DNA of 6,261 nt, taken from an uncultured Prevotella sp. GTDB lineage: Bacteria > Bacteroidota > Bacteroidia > Bacteroidales > Bacteroidaceae. The notes below the pieces were generated by a model that did no database searches, was not told where the DNA came from, and saw only the letters and a list, made by a program, of their open reading frames with translations. This document shows positions 1 to 5,074 of the stretch, piece by piece. A program made the translations under genes and the position numbers. The stretch lies in contig CALGHW010000451.1 in the NCBI GenBank assembly GCA_937916075.1, positions 1 to 6,261 of the forward strand. The letters are read 5' to 3'. Position 1 is the stretch's first letter, and every line of letters begins with the position of its first letter.

Positions 1-134
1 AGCGGATTGCTGATGTTGTCGTTCCGGCAGGCGTGGACAGGGTGGCCGTGACCTTGCAGCCGGGCATCTATCTTGTCAAGGTGGTTCCGGAGAAAGGCCG
101 GCCGGCTGTCATCAAGATAGCCGTGACGCAGTGA
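1..134 (+). CDS. 3' end of a PstS-like / T9SS-tail secreted protein (paralogue of 587-1864), 5' partial
   Basis: The reading frame enters from the left edge (first full codon at base 3) and stops at TGA 132-134. The 43 complete codons encode the second half of a T9SS type A-like sorting tail: a Gly-rich turn, the PGIYLVKV strand and a terminal KIAV strand. It matches residues 383-425 of the protein at 587-1864 except for three residues (I/V, V/M, Q/R), so the missing upstream part is probably a similar binding protein, although only the tail is visible. In this family the tail directs export across the outer membrane by the type IX secretion system and is usually cleaved or modified at the surface. 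The homology stops at the stop codon; the 3' flanks of the two genes are unrelated. Confidence 0.85.
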   Translation, partial: RIADVVVPAGVDRVAVTLQPGIYLVKVVPEKGRPAVIKIAVTQ

Positions 135-215
135 TTCGGCAAGGCTGAACTGAAGAAAAAGACAGCTTATGTGTATATTTTTACACGAAAGCAGTCGTAT
201 ATATGTTTTTTTCTT

Positions 216-223
216 TATCTTTG
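216..223 (+). promoter_or_regulatory. Bacteroides-type -7 promoter box (TATCTTTG)
   Basis: TATCTTTG fits the Bacteroidota -7 consensus TAnnTTTG and is followed by GCACC, a common context in these genomes. I see no clear TTTG -33 element at the usual 19-21 base spacing. Transcription would start near base 230, giving a leader of about 70 bases before ATG 303. It would serve the small protein at 303-579 and the PstS-like gene at 587. Confidence 0.6.
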
Positions 224-226
224 CAC

Positions 227-259
227 CGTGACTTGCTCCGATTGTGCGGTTGGGTCACG
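227..259 (+). other. Possible 5'-leader stem-loop
   Basis: CGTGAC (227-232) is the exact reverse complement of GTCACG (254-259). Inside it, CCG (238-240) can pair with CGG (247-249). It lies at the predicted start of the transcript from the 216-223 promoter and might stabilise the 5' end. A six-base stem can occur by chance, and if transcription starts after base 230 the stem would be shortened. Confidence 0.25.
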
Positions 260-302
260 ATAGTGAGAAAGTCTTATGTCTTTACATCTATTATCAACTA
301 CA

Positions 303-579
303 ATGAAAACATTCTTTTTAGTATCCGTCTTTTCCTGTATGGCAATAGTTGCTAATGCGCAGCTACGTGTGACACGTTTATATACAAAACAAGACTGTGA
401 CAGGTAATCAAACATTTCAGGCTGATTTTATCAAAATAGGAACAAATGTAACTGAAACTCAACCGTCAGGAAAAGTTATCTTTGATAAAGGAAAGGTGAC
501 GTTGTTTGGTAACGAAATTGTTATAGAACCAGAAACTACGGTGGAAAAAGGTACGGAATTTAATATTATAACGAAATAG
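303..579 (+). pseudogene. Small secreted protein resembling a 3-coathanger-stack segment, interrupted by a frameshift
   Basis: ATG 303 opens a clean signal peptide (MKTFFLVSVFSCMAIVANA, then Q) that reads on to a stop at 403-405. The plausible mature part lies in another frame from about 373 to TAG 577-579. It contains ADFIKIGTNVT, a PSGKVIF turn, then VTLFGNEIVIEPETTVEKG and TEFNII. That pattern (strand, Gly turn, I-x-L/I-x-P, v-x-x-G-[ST]-x-F) resembles the short beta segments called 3-coathanger stack in T9SS-associated Bacteroidota proteins. Removing one base between roughly 365 and 379, for example one T of 377-379, gives a continuous 91-residue protein. An in-frame ATG at 276 is possible, but 303 gives the normal signal peptide. 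Without the shift, only a 60-codon GTG-start frame (397-579) lacking export signals would be made. It ends 7 bp before the next gene, implying co-transcription. A sequencing error is possible. Function unknown. Confidence 0.6.
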
Positions 580-586
580 AGAATCT

Positions 587-1864
587 ATGAAAACAAAAAT
601 TTTATTGATGTTAGTGTCAAGCTTTCTATGTATAGGAAATGTTTGTGCACAGGATGTCGGACCGACAAAGAGCGACAAGATAGAAGGATTGACCGCATTG
701 AATTTTCCGTATATGAGGGGCGAAAAATACTTGAGCGACTTGTCAATGGTCTTGATTTGTCATCTTTTTAATTTTGATTATACTTGGAAGTATTTTTCTT
801 CTTATGGGGCAGAGTATGTAAGTTCTGTCCCCGAGATGGGTATACGGAAACCTCAGTATAATTGTTCGGATGAAGAAATAAAGCATTTGGTACGTAATGA
901 CATGGATGCCGAATATCTGGATAAAAAAGATGTTAGAGACAATTTGCTGAGTGGGAAAAGACCTCTTATCTTCATGAAGTCGCCCCTTCTTGAAGATGAA
1001 ATCATGACAGCTAAAAAAAATGGAATAACTGTTGCATATAAACCAATAGGGCTGGATGCTACTCTTGTTATCAATAATAAATACAATCCTGTCAGGGATT
1101 TGACAGAGGAGCAAGTCCGTCAAATTTATACCGGTAAAGTGCCCAACTGGAAAATTGTGGGTGGTGACTCTTTGAAAATGAATGTCGCTGTTGATTTAGA
1201 CGAAGACCTCACAGACATATTTTACCAGCAGTTTATAAAAGAGGGGGACATGGTATATGAAAAAAGAAATGAATGGACTGCTATTGGAGCAATGTTTGAT
1301 GGAAAAAGAGACCGTTTCCCTTTTTACGGATTGGTAATTTCTGAAGATTATGGCTATATATTTTATTATCAGTATATTTTCCGATATGTCCTTTTTGATA
1401 GGGATTGGGCACCTCCAGCAATGAAAATAAACGGTGTGTTGCCTACTCAAGAGAGCATACTGGACGGCTCTTATCCTTACAGCACGAATATCTATGCGGC
1501 CGTCAATACAGGACATCCGATGGCAAAAAAGATATATGACTACCTGACAACGGCGGAAGGGCAGCAGATGCTGTATGACTATGGCTATATCCCGCTGAAA
1601 AAAAGGACAGACGGCATCATGGACCAGCCCCTGCCGGAAGTCGCACCGGAAATAAAGTATGCAGACGGATACCTCGTAGCTCGCCCGATGGCCGTGCCTC
1701 AGAGAATAGCTGTCATGGACCTGAACGGTAAGCGGATTGCTGATGTTGTCGTTCCGGCAGGCGTGGACAGGGTGGCCGTGACCTTACAGCCGGGCGTCTA
1801 TCTTGTCAAGATGGTTCCGGAGAAAGGCCGGCCGGCTGTCATCAAGATAGCCGTGACGCGGTGA
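587..1864 (+). CDS. PstS-like substrate-binding protein with C-terminal T9SS-type sorting tail
   Basis: The 425-residue product has a signal peptide (residues 1-21, cleavage VCA-Q) without a convincing lipobox. Residues about 33-340 resemble the PstS / PBP_like_2 fold: VINNKYNPVRDLTEEQ (161-176), YTGKVPNWKIVGG (181-193), INGVLPTQESILDGSYPY (281-298) and EGQQMLYDYGYIPL (324-337), all characteristic of phosphate-binding-protein relatives. The usual ligand-pocket signatures look absent: the N-terminal GST-like loop reads RGEKYLS (44-50), and an SGSQ-like motif is missing near 200-215. Phosphate is therefore an uncertain ligand. Residues about 366-425 form a T9SS type A-like tail (MDLNGKRIA, PGVYLVKM, VIKIAV), which would send the protein to the cell surface or exterior rather than the periplasm. 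No PstCAB transporter genes are visible. The 5' two thirds are AT-rich and the 3' third is clearly richer in GC. It follows the small secreted gene by 7 bp. Confidence 0.75.
   Translation: MKTKILLMLVSSFLCIGNVCAQDVGPTKSDKIEGLTALNFPYMRGEKYLSDLSMVLICHLFNFDYTWKYFSSYGAEYVSSVPEMGIRKPQYNCSDEEIKHLVRNDMDAEYLDKKDVRDNLLSGKRPLIFMKSPLLEDEIMTAKKNGITVAYKPIGLDATLVINNKYNPVRDLTEEQVRQIYTGKVPNWKIVGGDSLKMNVAVDLDEDLTDIFYQQFIKEGDMVYEKRNEWTAIGAMFDGKRDRFPFYGLVISEDYGYIFYYQYIFRYVLFDRDWAPPAMKINGVLPTQESILDGSYPYSTNIYAAVNTGHPMAKKIYDYLTTAEGQQMLYDYGYIPLKKRTDGIMDQPLPEVAPEIKYADGYLVARPMAVPQRIAVMDLNGKRIADVVVPAGVDRVAVTLQPGVYLVKMVPEKGRPAVIKIAVTR
1731..1864 (+). repeat. Direct repeat of bases 1-134 (97% identical gene 3' ends)
   Basis: Aligned base for base at an offset of 1730, the two stretches differ at only four positions: 56/1786, 66/1796, 81/1811 and 130/1860. 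Three of the four change an amino acid. Identity ends at the stop codon. The left copy is cut by the window edge, so the true repeat is probably longer. The pattern fits recent tandem duplication or gene conversion between neighbouring paralogues. Confidence 0.95.
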
Positions 1865-2001
1865 CAATGAATCTTTCAACTGACAAGTTAAGAAAACTCC
1901 GAAAATTTTTCGAGCTGGACGGTTGAAAAATAAGCGGTGTAATATAAAGATATTTCATGTCTGTTCAAAGCTTCCTTTGGAGCGCCTGAAACGGCTGGAA
2001 T

Positions 2002-2094
2002 GAGAAAGTTGCCTGATTACGAAGAGAAACCTGCCAAGTTTCTCCCGGAAATCAGGCAACTTTCTCTTCGTAATCAGGCAACTTGTTTTTCTCA
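2002..2094. repeat. Palindromic array of a 22-bp unit with alternative hairpins
   Basis: AATCAGGCAACTT occurs at 2050-2062 and again at 2072-2084 (period 22), and its reverse complement lies at 2006-2018. Fold 1 pairs GAGAAAGTTGCCTGATT (2002-2018) perfectly with 2050-2066 (17 bp). It encloses a 5x5 internal loop and a second stem GAGAAAC (2024-2030) / GTTTCTC (2038-2044), making a symmetric 65-nt hairpin. Fold 2 pairs 2006-2029 perfectly with 2061-2084 (24 bp, 31-nt loop). The folds share the left arm and exclude each other. It may be a REP-like or miniature dispersed repeat, or a regulatory hairpin. I do not recognise a named family. Confidence 0.85.
2006..2090 (+). terminator. Candidate transcription terminator: 24-bp stem followed by a T-tract
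   Basis: The right arm of the 24-bp stem ends at 2084 and is followed by G and then five T (2086-2090), the layout of an intrinsic terminator for the cassette ending at 1864. The 31-nt loop is large and the stem is only moderately GC-rich, so efficiency is uncertain. The alternative 17-bp stem would form first during transcription and would oppose it, as an antiterminator does. No comparable T-tract lies on the other side, so it would act on rightward transcripts. Confidence 0.4.
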
Positions 2095-2154
2095 GAAAGA
2101 GCGAGTGTAATAAAAATATCATTAAAAGAAAGTAATGAATATCCTAAATTTATT

Positions 2155-2216
2155 GTGCGGTGAGACACCGCACCCACTACACTACATTGCCCAACCGTAC
2201 AGGCAGAACCTGTCGG
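2155..2216. repeat. Pair of GC-rich hairpins (possible dispersed repeat)
   Basis: GTGCGGTG (2155-2162) and CACCGCAC (2166-2173) form a perfect 8-bp stem around AGA. Further right, CCG-T-ACAGG (2195-2203) pairs with CCTGTCGG (2209-2216) around CAGAA, with one bulged T. Both stand out as GC-rich islands in AT-rich intergenic DNA. Neither is followed by a T-tract, so they do not look like intrinsic terminators. A repeated palindromic element is the likeliest reading, but copy number cannot be judged from this window. Confidence 0.55.
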
Positions 2217-2274
2217 ATACATTCAATCTCATTTTTTTTTATTCTAACAGGCGCATAATTCGGGAAATTTTATC

Positions 2275-2282
2275 TAAATTTG
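2275..2282 (+). promoter_or_regulatory. Bacteroides-type -7 promoter box (TAAATTTG) for the helicase-methyltransferase operon
   Basis: TAAATTTG fits TAnnTTTG and lies 24 bases before ATG 2307, so transcription would begin close to 2289 with a very short leader. No clear TTTG -33 box is seen at the usual spacing. A run of nine T (2232-2240) sits just upstream of where the -33 region would be. Confidence 0.6.
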
Positions 2283-2306
2283 TAGACTGAAATAACGACA
2301 ACATAG

Positions 2307-5045
2307 ATGTTCTACAAACTGATAGAGAAGAAACGCGATGAATGGTTGGCCTCACCGGACTGTACCGTGAGAGACTTCATCGGATATATCATAGACAGGG
2401 GACAGATGCGTGACGCCCAGTTGGAAGCCATCAAGACGTATCTGTATCTGAAAATAGCCTGTCACAACCAACCCCTATGGAAGCTTTTTGCCGCCGGCAC
2501 TTTCAACGGGCTCGACCTGGACAGTCTGCGGCTCACCGATGAGGCCCGCCGTGTGCTCACCGCCAATCCGGCCGCCGCCGCCCTGCTGGAGTATTCCCGG
2601 CTGGCCGACCGCGACGGCAACCAACTGGCGCCGGCCCTCGAGCGGCTCATCAAGGAGCATCCCTCGGAGATAGACTATGAGGAGGCCTTCCGACAGATGT
2701 TCTATGGTGTGAACTATACCGACTATCTGTTCAGCTTGCCGATGGGTGCGGGCAAGACCTTCCTCATGGCCGCCTTTATTTATATTGACCTCTATTTCGC
2801 TTTCCGCGAGCCCGACAATCCCTGTTTTGCCCACAACTTCATGGTCTTCGCCCCGTCGGGGCTCAAGTCGTCCATCGTGCCCAGCTTGAAGCATATCATG
2901 GAGTTCAACCCCTCGTGGGTGGTGCCCCAGCCTGTGGCGGCGCAACTCAAGCGTGCCGTCCAGTTTGAGATACTCGACGAGCAGAAGGCCGCCGGCAAGA
3001 CCACGCTCACCCGCAATCCCAACGCCCAGAAGCTCTGGCGCCACCAACCCCTGGAAGACCTCATGGGACTGGTGGCCGTCACCAACGCTGAGAAGGTGAT
3101 ACTCGACCGTATGGACAAGGCCGCCAAGGCCGTCAGCCCCGAGGAGCGGGCCCGGATAGCCCAAGCCGACGAGCTGCGTTCCGTCATCGGGCGCATACCC
3201 AATCTGGCCATCTATATCGACGAGGTACACCATGTGGCCGGAGGCGACATCAAGTTGCGCCAGGTGGTAGGAGAGTGGAGCCGCGGCAATACGTTTAATG
3301 CCGTGATGGGCTTCAGCGGCACCCCCTATCTGGCCAAGGCCGAGCAGGTGAAGATAGGCCAGGGCTTCTGCATCAAGAATACCGACCTGCCCAATGTCGT
3401 GTCCTATTATCCGCTCATCAAGGGTATCAACAACTTCCTGAAGGACCCCGTGGTGATGTATGCCGACATACCGCCGGAGACCATCATCGACAATGGCGTG
3501 CGTGAGTTCTTGTCGCGTTATAAGGACCGGGTATATGCCGGCGGAGCCTGTGCCAAACTGGCCGTCTACTGCGGCTCGATAGAGACGCTCGAGGAGGTGG
3601 TTTATCCACAGGTGGTCGATATCGTGGGCAGCTATGGCCTGGATGCGGCCCAAGTGATACTGAAATATCATGGCGGCAATAAAAACTATCCCCGCCCGGC
3701 TGGCGCCGACCTCCAGTTTGCCGCCCTCGACACCGACCTGTCGGCCGTGAAGATAGTGTTGTTGGTGCAGATAGGCAAGGAAGGCTGGGACTGCAAGAGC
3801 CTCACGGGTGTCATCCTGCCGCAGAAGGGCGTCTGTCCCACCAATATGGTGCTCCAGACCAGTTGCCGGTGTCTGCGCCAGGTGGCCCGCCACGAGAAGG
3901 AAACCGCCCTCATCTGGCTCAACCAGACCAACGCCGACACCCTCAACATGCAGCTCAAGCAGCAGCAGAACATCACCCTCCACGAGCTCAACACCAAGCG
4001 GGTGGAGGCCGTGAAGACCATCCGCCAGTATGACCGCACGGAGCGGCTTCACCTGCCGGGCATCAGTTTCCGCCAGCTCCATATCCGCCAGGACACACAG
4101 GTCGTCGGCGGCACCGACGATGTGCGGATCCGGCTGCAAGACCCCGCGCTGATATGCCGCAAAGAGACCAGCCTGATTTATCAGGGCAATATGGAAGGCA
4201 AGAAGGTGCGGGTGTATGAGGCACCGGCCGAATGGGACAACGGCTCCGAGGAAACCAGTCTTGGCGACTGGCTCTTCCTGATAGCCCGCGAGAGTATGGG
4301 CACACTCGACTATGCCCAGTTGCAACCCTATCTGAAAGAGCTGTCGGCCGTGTTCCGCCAGATTACCACTGAGGCCGACGGCGCGACGCTGCTTGACGGA
4401 CAGTATGACCAAGACCAGATACGCGCCAACATCCGCCGGACCTTCTGCCAGCAGCGCACCGTCAAGGCCGTCGAGGAGACTGCCTTCTGCCATGTGAGCC
4501 TGCTCAACACGACAGCCTTGGTCCCCGAGATAGTGGTGTCCAATGCCGCCCTCTATTATCCCGACCAGCAGGAAGTGGAGCGGATAGTGCTCGGCGACGC
4601 CTGGCCCAACACCTACCACTACTTGCCTTATCATTTCAACACCCTGCAGGAGAAGACCTTCTTCACCGAGACCCTCCTCCATATCGAGGCTATCCGCGAA
4701 AAAGGGCTGGAGGTGTGCTACAATGGCGACAGCAGCCTGAGCGGATTCTGCATCGACTGCTACCGACGGCAAGACGGCCACTGGCGCCCCATCGGGCCAC
4801 TCTATCCCACCTTCCTCCTCTTCAGTCGCACGCCCGACGGCAAGGCCGTAGACCGGATGCTCATGGTGACGATGCAGCAGGAGGACCACACCGACCGCGA
4901 GGAGTTTGTCAAGACCGACTTCGTGAGCCGTAACCTCGACGCACAGGGCCGTCCGCGCTTTGACCTCCTCTATCTCGAACGGACGCTTACCGACAGCGAG
5001 CGCGAGGCAGAGACCGTAGAGGCCATCCGTCACTTTTTTAAATAG
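2307..5045 (+). CDS. Type III restriction Res-like DEAD/DEAH-box (SF2) helicase, nuclease motif apparently degenerate
   Basis: The 912-residue protein carries SF2 helicase motifs in order: a Q-motif-like R35..Q38 helix, Walker A MGAGKT (146-151), DEVH box D305-E-V-H308, SGTP (337-340), GKEGWDC (490-496) and motif VI QTSCRCLRQ (517-525). The pattern and length fit Res subunits of type III restriction enzymes, which hydrolyse ATP to move along or switch on DNA and cut through a C-terminal PD-(D/E)xK nuclease. In motif VI the usual Gly is Cys520, while Arg521 and Arg524 remain. At the expected nuclease site the sequence reads YPTFLLF (833-839) and MLMVTMQQED (851-860), so T835, T855 and Q857 stand where D, E and K are expected. 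ATG 2307 follows an upstream promoter and begins a typical N-terminus; no Shine-Dalgarno is seen, as is usual here. The gene is very GC-rich compared with its left neighbours. The methyltransferase follows after 29 bp. Confidence 0.85.
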   Translation: MFYKLIEKKRDEWLASPDCTVRDFIGYIIDRGQMRDAQLEAIKTYLYLKIACHNQPLWKLFAAGTFNGLDLDSLRLTDEARRVLTANPAAAALLEYSRLADRDGNQLAPALERLIKEHPSEIDYEEAFRQMFYGVNYTDYLFSLPMGAGKTFLMAAFIYIDLYFAFREPDNPCFAHNFMVFAPSGLKSSIVPSLKHIMEFNPSWVVPQPVAAQLKRAVQFEILDEQKAAGKTTLTRNPNAQKLWRHQPLEDLMGLVAVTNAEKVILDRMDKAAKAVSPEERARIAQADELRSVIGRIPNLAIYIDEVHHVAGGDIKLRQVVGEWSRGNTFNAVMGFSGTPYLAKAEQVKIGQGFCIKNTDLPNVVSYYPLIKGINNFLKDPVVMYADIPPETIIDNGVREFLSRYKDRVYAGGACAKLAVYCGSIETLEEVVYPQVVDIVGSYGLDAAQVILKYHGGNKNYPRPAGADLQFAALDTDLSAVKIVLLVQIGKEGWDCKSLTGVILPQKGVCPTNMVLQTSCRCLRQVARHEKETALIWLNQTNADTLNMQLKQQQNITLHELNTKRVEAVKTIRQYDRTERLHLPGISFRQLHIRQDTQVVGGTDDVRIRLQDPALICRKETSLIYQGNMEGKKVRVYEAPAEWDNGSEETSLGDWLFLIARESMGTLDYAQLQPYLKELSAVFRQITTEADGATLLDGQYDQDQIRANIRRTFCQQRTVKAVEETAFCHVSLLNTTALVPEIVVSNAALYYPDQQEVERIVLGDAWPNTYHYLPYHFNTLQEKTFFTETLLHIEAIREKGLEVCYNGDSSLSGFCIDCYRRQDGHWRPIGPLYPTFLLFSRTPDGKAVDRMLMVTMQQEDHTDREEFVKTDFVSRNLDAQGRPRFDLLYLERTLTDSEREAETVEAIRHFFK

Positions 5046-5074
5046 AATACAGAAGACAATCATACCAACGAATC

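Larger units (their letters stand above)
1865..2306. other. 442-bp intergenic region between the secreted-protein cassette and the RM-like operon
   Basis: I see no credible gene here; the only start near the left edge (ATG 1867) gives 19 codons. Contents from left to right: an AT-rich inverted repeat CGAAAA-T-TTTTCG (1900-1912), a palindromic repeat array (2002-2094), two GC-rich hairpins (2155-2173 and 2195-2216), a run of nine T (2232-2240) and a Bacteroides-type promoter box (2275-2282). Both flanking operons run left to right, so this segment should carry the terminator of one and the promoter of the other. Confidence 0.8.

Noticed and set aside
743..1516. Minus-strand open frames of 77-126 codons inside the PstS-like gene.
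   Set aside because: They have no family resemblance and no promoter or export pattern, and the opposite strand has clear PstS-like motifs.
1867..1926. Nineteen-codon frame starting at ATG 1867, just after the PstS-like stop.
   Set aside because: It is too short, has no recognisable feature, and has no support beyond a chance start codon.
2002..2094. CRISPR array.
   Set aside because: The repeat units are in opposite orientations, adjoin without regular unique spacers, and are too few; no cas genes are present.
2475..5063. An 862-codon open frame on the minus strand covering nearly all of the helicase gene.
   Set aside because: Its codons lie exactly opposite those of the helicase, so it stays open simply because the sense gene uses no TTA, CTA or TCA codons from 2478 to its end; the CTA at 2475-2477 closes it. 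The translated product has no recognisable domain, while the sense frame has complete helicase motifs.
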